A stretch of 64,000 nucleotides of DNA from Sympetrum striolatum (Eukaryota; Arthropoda; Insecta; Odonata; Libellulidae): contig OX388350.1 in assembly GCA_947579665.1 (NCBI GenBank), positions 434,001 to 498,000 on the forward strand, written 5' to 3'. Each line of letters begins with the position of its first letter. Within the stretch, counting starts at the first letter, position 1. Shown here in pieces: positions 22,185 to 33,610 of the stretch. The position numbers were made by a program, and so were the translations under genes. The notes below the pieces were generated by a model that worked only from the letters and a program-made list of their open reading frames with translations, was not told where the DNA came from and searched no databases.

Positions 22185-22530
22185 TAGTTGCCCTGACCTC
22201 GCGTCGAACTAAGGATAATCTTGGAAGATGTCTTTTTGATTTTCGTTGGATATGCACGGCTTCCAGCGATACCTCGAATTTCAACTCTCTACTTTGCCGG
22301 AAAATGCCTCAAAATGTTTTCGAAAATCCCCGCAATGCATTTTTTTGGAGAAAATTGTGACTTTAGGGCCTTCTGGAATCGAACCCACGACACTGAGGTT
22401 CAAAATAGCATATTTTCTGTCGGTTACGCATTATGGCCTGTACGTTGTGAACATTTCAAGTCAATGGCACTTGTGGAACATGGTTAGAATTTTGATCGCT
22501 TATATATAGTACATCCGGCGAAACATCTAT
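22185..22530 (-). repeat. B-box-array repeat family, (-) copy
   Basis: 'ctcgcgtcgaactaaggata' (22198) and 'tctggaatcgaacccacgac' (22371) lie about 173 bp apart on the opposite strand to the neighbouring array. This matches 62.21-62.47 kb. Confidence 0.7.
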
Positions 22531-22581
22531 AAAGAATAGATATTACTAAAAGATAGATCCCTCATGTACGTATATATAGCA

Positions 22582-22818
22582 TCTTCCCTTTGCTCTGAGC
22601 GGTGGGCGTGTCCCTTGGCAATGGACCACTCGCAGATTAATGGACCACGCCCCCTTCCTCCCACACTCGGATATAGCTCGCCCCTTCTAAGTTGGGCCCA
22701 TCATCTATAACAGGTCCACTTTTATCCGGACCTAACGCAAAACCAGATTAACGCAACTCGAAATTAACTATCGTTGTATTTAACCACCATCCTCCATTGA
22801 TAACAGAAAACATCTTCC
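22582..22818 (-). repeat. 240 bp GC-richer repeat, inverted copy of 8.39-8.63 kb
   Basis: 'gcatcttccctttgctctga gcggtgggcgtg' to 'caccatcctccattgataac' is the complement of the 8.4 kb copy with very few differences. The low divergence contrasts with the decayed surroundings. Confidence 0.7.
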
Positions 22819-23029
22819 TTTTAATGATTATACAATCGCAGGTTACTATAGCAATGAAAGCTCTTTAACTCCTAACTATGAAATACTATTCGTAGCGTTT
22901 GAAGTACATACTAGCTCATTACTCCGTCAACAAAAGGATTGAAACTGCATTTAGTCTCCCAAAATACTGTAAATATAACGATTCCCATATTGGGTCGTTC
23001 TTTAGAAATATGTTTGTTTTAATGCATGA

Positions 23030-23340
23030 ACAACAATCACCTTCGTCGTTAGGGAATTGTTTACTCCCACAAAATTACACGAATTTTCCGTCTTTTTTGT
23101 CTGAATTCTCTTAAATTCGACTCGAATACGATATTCCACGACCAAAATAAGAATCTTTGTTCAATTTCATTTCTTTTGGTACTAATCTCGATTTCGTACG
23201 ACCATTATTTCTGATTTAATTCCGCGAAAGAAAAGATGTCTGCAATCGATCAAAACGAACTTTACGCGCATTTCTTATGAGAAGGACGATTCGAGTCGTC
23301 CAGAGTCGAACCAAGGATACTCTGGACACGAATATCGATA
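23030..23340 (-). repeat. Helitron-like family, (-) copy
   Basis: From 'caacaatcaccttcgtcgtt' to 'agtcgaaccaaggatactct' it is nearly identical with 11460-11775. The high similarity suggests a recent copy or duplication. Confidence 0.65.
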
Positions 23341-23589
23341 TGTTATACTACAATGGACTTTTAAACAACATATAAACAATATCATATCGTTAATCTGTTA
23401 TTATCATTATTAAATATGATATTTAATAATTTTATTTAACGAAGTAATTGATAAAGAAACCGGGAGATGGTCTATATTATGCGAATTTCTAGCTTTCGTA
23501 TTCATTGAGATTAAGGTTGAAGATTGGCTGTTATATTTTGAATGAGTACAGCTTGATTGTTCCTGCTATAATACTCTGATGAATGGTCT

Positions 23590-23910
23590 GTTTTAATTTG
23601 TCATTTGGTTCAGGATGGAGAAAAATGTATCTTTAATTTACTATTGTCCCAGTCTTGATCATGGCTGTGATGAAATTAAAGCTATACCGAGGTATGAGTG
23701 AATAATTGCACTGATCTCTCCTTACGAAATGCCAAGAAAAGTGTTACTAATTGTGCTCCACTTGGGTGGACATGTTCCGCTTACAGCATTCTGGCTTAAA
23801 AAGGAAAGCAAACTACCTCACTCCTCATCCTGCCTAGTGAACCTCATTCCTCACTGCACGCTCTTAGTAGCTTATGCCGGAGGGGACCAACTAGCTAAAC
23901 AATTACGTTG
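23590..23910 (+). repeat. dispersed repeat, copy 2, plus a second shared block
   Basis: 23590-23765 matches 4515-4700. The following frame (SSSCLVNLIPH, 23815-23870) resembles the minus-strand reading SSSCLVSLIPC at 37.5 kb, which marks another repeat family. I do not recognise the product. Confidence 0.45.
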
Positions 23911-24144
23911 ATATAAATAAAACTTGGTTGCTACAGACGCTTCCATAAAATTCGAAAATCTTTCTTGAATACTGGTATTCGTATGTTTGTACGCTCGATT
24001 CTTCATGGTATATCGTTCATAGATGCAGTTACTAATATCTCCTCAAATATCTCCCTCTTCATCTAATCTATCACTTATTCTTAGCATTAATTTGAAGAGG
24101 GCATATTTTCTCAATGTGTTCTTACGGATAAATACATGAGCTGG

Positions 24145-24590
24145 GGACTCAACAATCGCCTTGGTCGTCAGGGGGATGGGTTGTTTACATACTCAAAATT
24201 TCGATAAAATATTCACGTATTTTATCAAAATGAGCGCAATTTCGAATCGAAATCGATATTCCACGACCAAAATAAGAATTTTTATTCTGTGTTCCTTCTT
24301 TTGGTGCTTGATTCGACTCTCTAAGACCATTTTTTCTAATTTAATTTTGAAAATGAAATGCACCCTGCGACAAAAAATGATCTCTACGTGTATTTCTTAT
24401 GGAAAGGATTTGGCCCGTCCGGGTTCGAACCGTGGACTTTAGGGAAATAAAACGTAGCCTATACTCTGCGCGGGGTTGACTTTTAATAATGCAGAAAATT
24501 TCAAAGTTTTACGACTCTCGGTTCTCGAGTTTTTCGCGACATACGCACAAACATACACACACTCTATTTTATATGATAGATAATAATATT
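24145..24590 (-). repeat. Helitron-like family, (-) copy
   Basis: The minus strand shows the core ..CATCCCCCTGACGACC (24167-24182), AAATTAGAAAAAATGGTC and a GGTTCGAACCCGG box at about 24420-24432. The right side runs into an AT microsatellite-like stretch. Confidence 0.6.
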
Positions 24591-24599
24591 TATTAAATA

Positions 24600-25300
24600 T
24601 TTTTATTGTTTATATGTTATTTATAACATTTACATTATATTATATTCTTTATGCTACAAACTTATTTACAAATCAGTAAATTTTGATTAAATATAATAAA
24701 TAAAAAATATAAAAAAGAAAAATGGCCTACTCTATCTTATTGAATCAATGCTTAGGATCGTATTTTTTATTTATACCATATTTTATATTTAAAAAATCAT
24801 TCTCCCGTCCATTCTTACCTGTGTACTTCTGTCGGCATCGATTGGGATGGTAACGGATAAAAAAAGACATTAAAATCCAATTTTTTTCTTCTTCCGCCCA
24901 ATTACGCCATCTTAGGCCTTATAAATATTCAACGCTTCCGACCGATCTCGCGTCATCTCGCCGATTCCGTTACTCCGCGAGATTTCTGTTCCCCCACGTT
25001 TTCCGGCTCTCGTGATTCAAAAATAGTGAAGATCGTCTCAAAAGAGTCGATGCCCGAATCGACAAAGCGAACTCAACGCGTTTAGTAAGCACTCACAACG
25101 CAGACAGAGCGGATATAATACCTCGTGGGAAATACTGACGTGGTTTATTTTGTGATGGGTCACATCAAGGCAAATAACGATCATTTACGTCTTAAAAAAG
25201 CGAACATAATCCAATTTGAATTGAACATGAGCGTACTTATTACATTTAAAGTACACTCAACTTAACATCTGGTTAACAGGAATGCGGATTATCCCGACTA
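24600..25300. other. AT-rich then CpG-richer sequence, unassigned
   Basis: 24590-24790 is strongly AT-rich. 24880-25110 is unusually rich in CpG and 'tctcgc'-type words for this window and includes 'ccttataaatattc' (24917). It could be a regulatory patch of a distant host gene, but nothing defines a transcript. Confidence 0.25.
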
Positions 25301-25304
25301 TCAT

Positions 25305-25560
25305 GAATTTGAGTTCAACAATGACCTTCGTCGCTAGGGAATTGTTTACGCCCACAAAATCACACACATTTTTCGTCTTTTTTGTCCGAATTCTCTCAAT
25401 TTCGACTCTAATACGATATTCCACGGCCGAAATAAGAATCTTTGTTCAATTTCCTTTCTTTTGGTGCTAATCTAGATTTCCTAAGACAATTATTTCTGAT
25501 TTAATTCTGCAAAAGAAAAAATGTCTGCATTCGGTAAAATGACTTTTACGAACATACGTT
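25305..25560 (-). repeat. Helitron-like family, (-) partial copy
   Basis: 'caacaatgaccttcgtcgct agggaattgtttacgccc' through 'aaagaaaaaatgtctgcatt' matches 11.46 and 23.03 kb. The B-box end is missing. Confidence 0.6.
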
Positions 25561-26159
25561 AAGAAAACTGTTAAGTTTAAAAAGTTAATTAAAAGTATCA
25601 ATGAATTATGTCTGTAGTGTAACATTAACGCCTCCGGAATCAGCAATAACGTTATCATTTTTTAGCAAAATTAAGGTCTTAATTGTTGACCATTTCATTT
25701 ACTTACTTGGTATACTTTTACATTTAGAAATTTCTCAAAACCACGCAAATAAAAAGCACTCCAAATGATATAACATCATTTTCTTTCTAAACTAAACACA
25801 GTTGTACTTGAAAACTAAAATTTGCTTTGCATTTATGCTTTCAAAAATATGTAAATCTAAGTTTTTGAATAGAAAAATGAAACTTTAGTCCCGTTGCGAG
25901 AGATCTGAATATTTTTAAATGCGTTTAAAATCTTTTGGGCGAATCTGTGACCATAGCGACGACATCTATTTGAAATTCGAAAAAAAGTCTTTCGTGACAC
26001 ACACTTTAAACGCCTTTTGAGCTAACTTCCCAGATCAAACCAGAGCAGTGACAGTATCACGTCAAAATCAAAGACAGACCTCTAAAAAACAATCGGTTTT
26101 TGCCCTAAAGTTCTTCAAAACGAAACGAAAACTATAATACGTACGGCTATTCGTTGCGT

Positions 26160-26560
26160 TAACCAGCGAGCCGTATCCATGGAAGCCAGCCTCGGCGCAA
26201 TTTGGCTGAATCCACTTTCCATGCATTTATTCCTCGCCTCGAGCGGCCACGCCCACTTTCGCTATCTCCCTTTACCGCTAACACTTCCACCCATCTCTCC
26301 CGACGAGCGACCGCAGTTCTAACCCGCTTCGGTCCCCACGTGCTTCGTATACAACCAACGCATCGTCATCCATGTCCACAATCCACGAAAGACCACTTCC
26401 ATTTCAAATTTAGTGTTTGCGATGAATTTCAGTGCTCCGAGTGAATTTGAACGGTCCCAACAGTGACCTTAAAGGACGTCAGTGACTTCTGACCGTTGTG
26501 GAAGTGTAGTTCAGTGTTTACCAAGTGATTTTGAAGAATACTATACAATAATCATCGTTG
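26160..26560 (+). promoter_or_regulatory. candidate promoter / noncoding first exon patch
   Basis: A GC-richer, non-repetitive stretch stands out from AT-rich flanks. It has several arthropod initiator-like TCAGTG words ('ttcagtgctccgag' near 26429, 'gttcagtgtttacc' near 26510). An 80-codon frame at 26202-26444 has no family resemblance and biased S/T/P/H content, so I do not call it a gene. This is composition-based inference only. Confidence 0.25.
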
Positions 26561-26649
26561 AGTATATATTCATGTATACGATGTCACTAAATCTCGTAAG
26601 AAATGCATGGGAGACATCTTCGAACATTAATTCAATGCACTTCCCTACG

Positions 26650-27010
26650 TCATAGGATTATAAATTTAATTGGAGTCATTAAAGGTCCATTGGAGTATTA
26701 AATATTGATATTTGTCTGTCCAGAGTATCCTTGGTTCGACTCTGGACGACTCGAATCGTCTCTCTCATAAGAAATGCACGCAAAGTTCGTTTTGATCGAT
26801 TGCAGACGTTTTTTCTTTTGCAGAATTAAATCAGAAATAATGGTCGTACGAAGTGGAGATTAGCACCAAAAGAAAGGAAATTGAATGAACATTCTTATTT
26901 CGGTCGTGGAATATCGTATTAGAGTCGAAATTGAGAGAATTTAAACAAAAAACACGAAAAATTTGTGTTATTTTGTGGACGTAAACAATTCCCTAACGAC
27001 GAAGGTGAAC
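26650..27010 (+). repeat. Helitron-like family, (+) copy
   Basis: 'gtatccttggttcgactctg gacgactcgaatcgtctctc' to 'gtaaacaattccctaacgac gaaggtgaac' is the complement of 11.46 and 23.03 kb. A short repeat of its left half follows at 27150-27240. Confidence 0.65.
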
Positions 27011-27149
27011 ACGCTTTAAAATTGACACATTTATAAGGAATGGCCCAATATCGTAAGGGGAAATGTTTCGGAGATCAAATTTCATTTTATTTCTGTCATT
27101 TTAGACGAGATAATTCACTAGTGCATGCAAACTCCGCCTGTCAGTCCGT

Positions 27150-27310
27150 CCGTATTACATACAGACATTTGTCTGTCCAAAGTATCCTTGGTTCGACTCT
27201 GGACGACTTTAATCGTCTCTCGTATGAGTAATGCAAGTAAATCGAAAGAGATTAGAGTTTTTTTCAATTTAAACACCTCACGACTCTTTAATTGCTCTAT
27301 AGGTCGTCGT
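27150..27310 (+). repeat. Helitron-like family, truncated (+) copy
   Basis: 'tgtctgtccaaagtatcctt ggttcgactctggacgac' repeats 26714-26755, then diverges. Confidence 0.55.
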
Positions 27311-27589
27311 CAGATGGCATGAAAGACGTTAAATCAGCCAAGTTCGTGATTTCAGTGCTAAGAATAGCTTTGACAGGATTTCTGATAAATGGGCTAGGAC
27401 TGCATTGAGTGTGCTTACATTTGTGATTAGTGGGCTTAAAGTAAGTTGAGTGAGCTACGTTTTGTGATTGGTGAGTCTTCAACACTTTTAAAAAGCTGTT
27501 TTATTTATTTTAAAAGTTCACGTTTGATGAGCTGGGCTGAGTGGTTTTAACTTAAAGTCAGAAGAAATGCATTGAGGATAGGGCAATGT

Positions 27590-27830
27590 AAACGGCTCCC
27601 TGGGATCGAACCAAGGACAATCAGAGAAACCTTAAATAGCGTACATAAAATACATTCATTATGTCTATCTACATGCTGAGTTTCAAGTTTCCATCCCACT
27701 GGGAAAGTGTTTAAAAAGATGTTACAAATCGCCGAAATGCAATTTAAATAGGGGAATATTTGCCCTGACCTAGCGTCGAACCAAGGATAATCCTCGAAGA
27801 TGTCATTATATTTTACGTCAGATTTTTTCG
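27590..27830 (-). repeat. B-box-array repeat family, (-) fragment
   Basis: 'ctgggatcgaaccaaggaca' (27601) and 'ctagcgtcgaaccaaggata' (27771) lie 170 bp apart. The block between ('tgctgagtttcaagtttcca ...atcgccgaaatgca') matches 62.05-62.22 kb. Confidence 0.7.
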
Positions 27831-27831
27831 A

Positions 27832-28100
27832 TTAATCAACAAGTATTTTCGATATATCAACGAGTATTTTCGATATATCAACGAGTATTTTCGATATATC
27901 AACGAGTATTTTCGATATAACAACGAGTATTTTCGATATATCGACTAGGATTTTCGATATATCACCGAGTATTTTCGATATATCATCGAGTATTTCCGAT
28001 ATATATATGAACGAGTATGTTCGATATATCACCGAGTATTTTCGATATATCAACGAGTATTTTCGATATATCACCGAGTATTTTCGATATATCAACGAGC
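27832..28100 (+). repeat. 21 bp minisatellite rich in CGATA
   Basis: About 12 tandem units of the type CGATATATCAACGAGTATTTT. Variants replace aac by acc or atc, and one longer unit holds 'atatatatgaacgagtatg'. Each unit carries CGATA. Confidence 0.92.
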
Positions 28101-28564
28101 TTTACCTGTTCGATATACGTTCGATTGATCGACCACATCCTATCGACCAATACAGCGTGGATATCAGTACGATAAACTAATCGATATTTGCTTTCCACAG
28201 CGGAATATCGAGTACTTCCATGAAGTATAATTTGGACAACTTTTTTCCGACCCTTCGTACGGCTGACCTAAATTTATATCGATATATATCGACCTGCGCA
28301 TATCGAATCGTTCGATACTGGCTTTCGCGCGGGAGCACTCGGGGCAAAGTGGGTCCAGCCGCGACGTGGAACAGATCTCTCCAACTGAGCGTATGGAACA
28401 GCACCATGGTGACGATTGTTGATTCGAGTGCATTGTTGAGATGATTTCTGTGCAGTGATACCAATTAAAAAAGTGTGTTTTCTCTCAAAGAGTTCGTTGG
28501 AGTGACAAAGTGCCTTTAAATTGGATTCAATTGGATAAGGACACCGCAGCTCCTGTTCGTTCAA
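28101..28564 (+). promoter_or_regulatory. candidate promoter and noncoding first exon
   Basis: Directly right of the minisatellite, dispersed CGATA/TATCGA words continue (atatcgatatatatcgacc near 28276 contains TATCGATA, the DRE word bound by DREF in flies). Then comes the most GC-rich part (28320-28400). A CAA|GTAAGT splice-donor consensus lies at 28562-28570. Stops in all frames argue for an untranslated exon. The direction is inferred from the donor only. No downstream exon can be identified in this window. Confidence 0.3.
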
Positions 28565-28739
28565 GTAAGTACAACGATAGTAATCCTTTGTTTTGCGATA
28601 TAAATCACGTTGCGTTAAAAATAATCGAAATGCTGGTACGCACTATCGATCTTTGCGTACAGTTCGATCTTTAGTGGGAACTTTCTCATGGTTCTCTGCG
28701 GAGACAAACGGATTTGAAAGGAAACTCGACGCGATATTT

Positions 28740-29400
28740 TCCAATCGATAACATATTTTGACTTTTGTGCAGCAATTTTCCTAAAAACAGTCGAAAGTAC
28801 GAAAATTGTTGGAGAAAATTCAAGTTTTTTTTTGCGTATTTTGCTTAAAATCGAGTTAGACCAGTCAAGTTTGGACTCATTTTAAAGCTTTTGAAAAACT
28901 CTATCCTAATCACTTATATGGTTTCACTTTTGCGCTGCAGTATTGCAAAAGAACGAAGAAAACCCAAAAATGTCTGGATAAAATTCAAGTTTTTTTGCGT
29001 ATTTTGCTTAATAATCGAAGATAAAAAACTAGTAAAATTTGGACTCATTTTGAAGCTTTTGGCATAACTTAACGGGATCGCTAATACATTTTTTCACTCT
29101 AGTGCCGCAGTTAACATAAAATCAATCGAAAATACGAAAAATATTGGGAGATTTCTGTTTCTAGGCTTAATTTTTTTTAAAAATCGAGATAAACAGGGCA
29201 AGTTTGGACTCATTTTGAATCTTTTGACGAACTGTTTCCGATTTGCTAATAGATATTTTCAATTTTGTGAATTTCCCCAAAATTCGTCGAAAATACTAAC
29301 AAATTCGGAGAGGTTTCTGATTTTGGGCCGTGTTTAGAAATCGAGAGAAAATATTCAAATATCGACTAATTTTCATGCTTTTGTAGAGGACGAGATTCTC
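28740..29400 (+). repeat. 180-190 bp degenerate tandem repeat, ~4 units
   Basis: Each unit holds 'cgaaa(g/a)tacgaaaa', 'ttcaagttttttt', 'gcgtattttgcttaa(a)atcga' and 'tttggactcattttgaagct', at 28790, 28960, 29120 and about 29290. Later units are more diverged. Confidence 0.75.
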
Positions 29401-29765
29401 ACTGCTGCGGTGAAATTTTTTCAAACAAATTCAGAAACAGGAAAAAATTCTGTTACTTTTCAGTTTTTCGGCTAATTTCGAAAGGACGTGAGTTCAATTC
29501 GAAATATTTTTCATGTTTACAATAATAATAATCAATCGTCTTTATTTGGGCGAGATTGGGATTTAAAAGTCTCTTCTTCCATCTAACCCATCGCCATTAA
29601 TTATAAAATAAGAAATAGAAACAATTAGAAGAATTGTGGATGTAAAAAACATAAGAGATTCTTAGGAAAAAGAAATCCACTGCAGGAAAACACCCACGAG
29701 GAAGGGGGGTGTGAAAAACCTGCGCAAACCTACCGATAGTAATATCTAAAAGATGAGGAAAAATA

Positions 29766-29838
29766 ATAAAAAATTCATGGTAAACAAACTTTTCCTAGAC
29801 CACTAATCTAGTAAAAGTTTGTATACCATGAATTTTTT
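29766..29838. repeat. hairpin, ~30 bp arms
   Basis: 'aaaattcatggtaaacaaac ttttcctaga' is followed by 'ccactaa' and then 'tctagtaaaagtttgtatac catgaatttttt', a near-perfect inverted repeat with a 7-8 bp loop. It lies in the 3' region of the minus-strand LINE. Confidence 0.85.
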
Positions 29839-30449
29839 ACAAGTTAAGAAGTACCATAATGTTAACCCTGAAATGGTTTCGAAAAAGAATGACATTCAAA
29901 AATAAATAAATACACTTCCAATAAGTACTTTCATGCAATACATAAATAAGAATCAGTTAACATTTAAACAGAGATAGCAATATACAAAGTAACATGAAAA
30001 ACAAAATAGAAAAACAAGGAAAACGTACAGGGATTCATTCATTCATAAAGTACATTATAAGTATATTATATGAAAACAGTATCAAAATAGTACATATCGT
30101 ATATACAAGTCAAAACTGTATGTAACATAGACATTTAGGCAACTCTAAGTAAGAAAAAATAAGACAAAAGAAACAGATGAGAATTATTAGGTATATAGAC
30201 AGAATAATTACGTACTAAGACAAAGAAAGCATCTAATGCGTTGAGAGGAAGAGCAGGAGCAACATCAGTTGAGTGTGTATGGGATAGAGGAGATTTCTTT
30301 TCATTGCTGATTGCATTGCTGCATTTCGTGTCAGGGCATTTATATGAAAGATTTAAGCAAGGATAGAGGAGTAAAATAAGGTGACTCAGTGAATGCATAT
30401 TGAAAGAAATGAGTAGAGTGGTTTTTTAATTCGGAAGTCTATCTAGCTG

Positions 30450-30765
30450 AAGGTGATCAAGGCATTTTATCTTGAAAGAGGACACAGAGAGAGCTTGATA
30501 TTAGCCGGAAGAGAATTCCGTAGCTTGCAGTTACGATATAAGAGTCGTGGAATGTTCGGTGGTGAGGGATGAGTAGTTTTTTGCATCCTCGTGTGTTATG
30601 TACTGAATCCAAACTTACAAATTCGTTTGCGATGTATTCGGGAGTATGTGTGTGTAGGATGTTGTAGAATGAACAAAGAATGTGTAGCTTTCTGCGAGAA
30701 TCTAACTTCAACAAGCCTAATTTATCGTATGATTCAGATATATGGTCGTATTTTCTTAAATTGAA
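30450..30765 (-). pseudogene. Jockey-type LINE C-terminal coding remnant
   Basis: The minus strand reads NLRKYDHISESYDKLGLL, then KLDSRRKLHILCSFYNILH, then IPHHRTFHDSYIVTASYG. The order YDH...Y..L.WL, RR..H.LC..Y.ILH, and P.HRT...SF.V.A..LWN.LP is the standard tail of several Jockey-superfamily RT polyproteins. The final WNSLP-like block is lost (LFRLI). Upstream RT is absent. Confidence 0.8.
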
Positions 30766-30987
30766 AAGAATGTGTCAATTGATAACGCGATTACGACCGG
30801 AAACACGATTTCGTCATGGACTCGGCCGCGTGAAAACGCGATGCGACAATTCGTGAACAAGGAGATGGAAATTGCGTAAACCGCCTACTTTATCGTTAAT
30901 TTCGTGCATAATCTGGAATGGTAGGGATAACTGAAGATGATACACGGAATATTGACTTCAAAGAGACTTCAAGCGGATGTTTTTTTC

Positions 30988-31975
30988 TCCATATACTTCG
31001 TATATAGAGAAAGTATTGTTTTCATGAAAAAATCGACTTCGAGATTTCAATGGAAATACATGTTTTGGGGTCCCTAGAACACGTCATTTTCGGAATTATG
31101 TCTGTGTGTATGTGTGTGTGTGTGTGTGTGTGATAGTGGGCGCTCTAACGTGAAAACTATTCGTCATATCAATACCAAACTTCATATATAGTACTGTGGT
31201 GTGTGCTGTCTGAGTTGATTAGTTTTTGGAGTAAATCCGTTAACCGGAAGTCGAGCTTCATTCATCTAAGCTCATTTCCGGTTTTCAAAATATCTCCATA
31301 AATATGTTATATAGGTATCTTGTATACCTTATAAAAGTTTTAGACAATGTGTTTTACTATAACTTTTGTATTTAACTTATTTTTGTATCACCGGTTGATT
31401 AGGAGTTATTAGTGAAATACTGATAAACCGGAAGAAGATGATTATGTTCTTTGTGTGCGCTCTATCATGAAAAATATTTTTCGGATCAACACCAAATTTC
31501 ATATATAGTACTTTTATTACAATCGTTAGAGTTGATAAGTTTTTGGAGTAAATCGGTTAACCGGAAGTTGAGCTTCATTCTTCAAAGCTTATATCCGGTT
31601 TTCAAAATATCTCCATAAATATGATATTTAGGTATATACTATTAAATATAAATGTTGTAGATAAATTAATTTACTATAACTTTTGTTTGAAACATATTTT
31701 TGTATCACTGATTGTTTAGAAGTTATTCAGGAAGTACTGATAAACCGGAAGTTGCTGATTATGTACTTTGTGGGCGCTCTGGGCTCTATGGGCGAAAGGC
31801 CAGTTTCATCTTTTTTTATCGAGCATGTCCCGAAAAACTTTATTTATAATGTTTGTGACGTAAAATATAATTATATATAAATTAATCACTCATCTTTCAA
31901 GTTTAGATGGAATACAGAGTTCGAAATTACTGTCGTAGATAAATATTTACATCTTATATATATGGAGAAAGTCAT
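30988..31975 (-). mobile_element. 1 kb element with inverted ends, copy 2
   Basis: It starts TTTCTCCATATACTTCGTAT and ends ..TATATATATGGAGAAAG, so about 12 bp are inverted at the ends. 'gggcgctct' marks internal units near 31139, 31458 and 31772 (spacing about 315 bp). Complementary to 15780-16775. A GT dinucleotide run sits at 31105-31130. Confidence 0.7.
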
Positions 31976-32334
31976 GTGCTGGCCACATCAGATTTTGAAT
32001 TTTAACATCTGTTGGTCCAGGTTTCACGCAAAATACCAACATGATCTCATCTCATACGATAATCACCGAAGTGCACACATTTATTTATCCGATGTCAGCA
32101 ACTACAACAAGGGATATTTATTGTTATTACGAGGAAAAGTTGCTCATTGCACATTGATGAAATGAATTACGATTTTAAAACAAGTCTCTGCATTTAAAAA
32201 CGTAAAACTGCTGTTCACATTTCGGGTTGTTGCGTTTCATCTTTTCTAGCACCGTTACATAGTCTCTGATATTTAAGTATCATAATTTAAATTCGCTGAA
32301 ATCTCCGTAAATTGCCTCCTCTTCTCAAATTCCG

Positions 32335-32690
32335 ACTTTAATCCCTACCATTACTTCGGTATGGACTTAAAATCCTCGTGTATTCTCGTGGGAAAATGAA
32401 TGTATCGGTTTCAACAATCAACTTGGTCGTCAGGGGGACTGGTTGTTTACTACAGCGAAATTTTCGTCTATTTGGCCCTATTTCTCCAAATTTCGACTCA
32501 CAAACTATGCAACACGACCAAAATAAGAATCTTCATTCAATTTCCTTTCTTTTGGTGCTTGTCTCGACTTCGTTGGACAAATATTTCCTATTTAATTCTT
32601 TTAATGAAACGAAGTCTGCAAGACCCCAAAACGAACTTCACGTGCTTTTCTTACGGAGGCCATTCTGAATTTCCTGGAGTTGAACTTTAC
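32335..32690 (-). repeat. Helitron-like family, (-) copy
   Basis: 'caacaatcaacttggtcgtc agggggactggttgttta' to 'cacgtgcttttcttacggag' is the complement of 11.87-12.13 kb. The match is close over about 250 bp. Confidence 0.65.
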
Positions 32691-32818
32691 ACAGTTTTAT
32701 TTTCCATTCTACAAAGGTTAAGTGTGCGAAACTTGGTCGAAATCTGCGGAATGTTTTAAAAAAGAATATATCGACATACGTAGATTTGACAACAAAGAGA
32801 TGAACTAAGCAAACCATA

Positions 32819-33610
32819 TCTATATATAATAGATAATCGGAATTACGAGGGTGTGTTTGTCTTGGATTGGAGGCCACACCGTTCGTCCGATTTGCTTCCA
32901 ACTTTATACACGTGTCCTCTGCGACATGGAGGGAATCACTGTCGCCTTTTTGTTCCACAATCTCCCGGGTTTCGAACCCAGATCGATCAGACAGTTTTCC
33001 TTAAAGAATACACGTGAAACTCATTTTAATCGCATGCAGGGTTTATTTCTTTCGCGAAATTAAATTAGAAGGAATAGTCGCACGTCAACGACACAAACAC
33101 CGAAAGAAAGAAAATCGAACGAAGATTCTTATTTTGGTCATGGAATATTACTTTCGATTCGAATTTGCGAGAATATTGGTAAAATATACAAACATTTTAT
33201 GAAAATTGGAGGTTGTAAACAACTCATCCCCCTGACGACCGATCCCATTGTTGAATCCGATGTGTTATCCCGTAAAAATACTCGAGGCCCATGAAGCTGA
33301 TGATTAAAGAGGACGATATATTACATGGATGAGGGGAAATGTTCTGTAGGAAGGTAACCAGCAAATGCAGGTACGTAATTACAGTCAGGAAGGGAAGACT
33401 ACCACTGATGAGGGAAGTCTTGTCTATATGTGATTGTCCTATTCATATTTCAGTTGCGTCAATTAAGTATGTTACATTACACAATGTAAGATAATTAATG
33501 CATAGTAATAATGGGATTTTAGTTGTGTATAATTAAAGGGTATTTAATCATTGCACTAACTTGAATTCAATCCACTTCTACAAGTGAGAATCAACGGGCG
33601 CTTCAGATGA
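32819..33610 (+). mobile_element. Helitron-like element (+), near full length
   Basis: It starts TCTATATATAATAGATAATC. In order it carries GGAGGCCACACCGTTCGTCC (32868), GGGTTTCGAACCCAGATCG (32968), AAATTAGAAGGAATAGTC (33060), CATCCCCCTGACGACCGATC (33226) and 'ggtaaccagcaaatgcagg' (33353). It closes with 'gaatcaacgggcgcttcaga', a diverged form of the 13.3 kb terminus. About 790 bp; noncoding. Confidence 0.6.

Larger units (their letters stand above)
29520..30765 (-). mobile_element. LINE 3' end (-) with AAT tail
   Basis: Contains the C-terminal coding remnant at 30450-30765 and about 0.9 kb of AT-rich 3' region. It ends, on the minus strand, in ATTATTATTATT-like sequence at about 29520, as expected for a retroposed 3' tail. 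The RT core is missing (5' truncation). Confidence 0.6.

Noticed and set aside
27832..28200. Minus-strand frames rich in YRKYS / ISKILVD repeats
   Set aside because: They are translations of the 21 bp minisatellite (7 codons per unit) and have no other support.
28164..28564. Overlapping minus-strand frames of 89-96 codons
   Set aside because: They overlap each other and the candidate first exon; no domain, and frames break into each other without codon bias.
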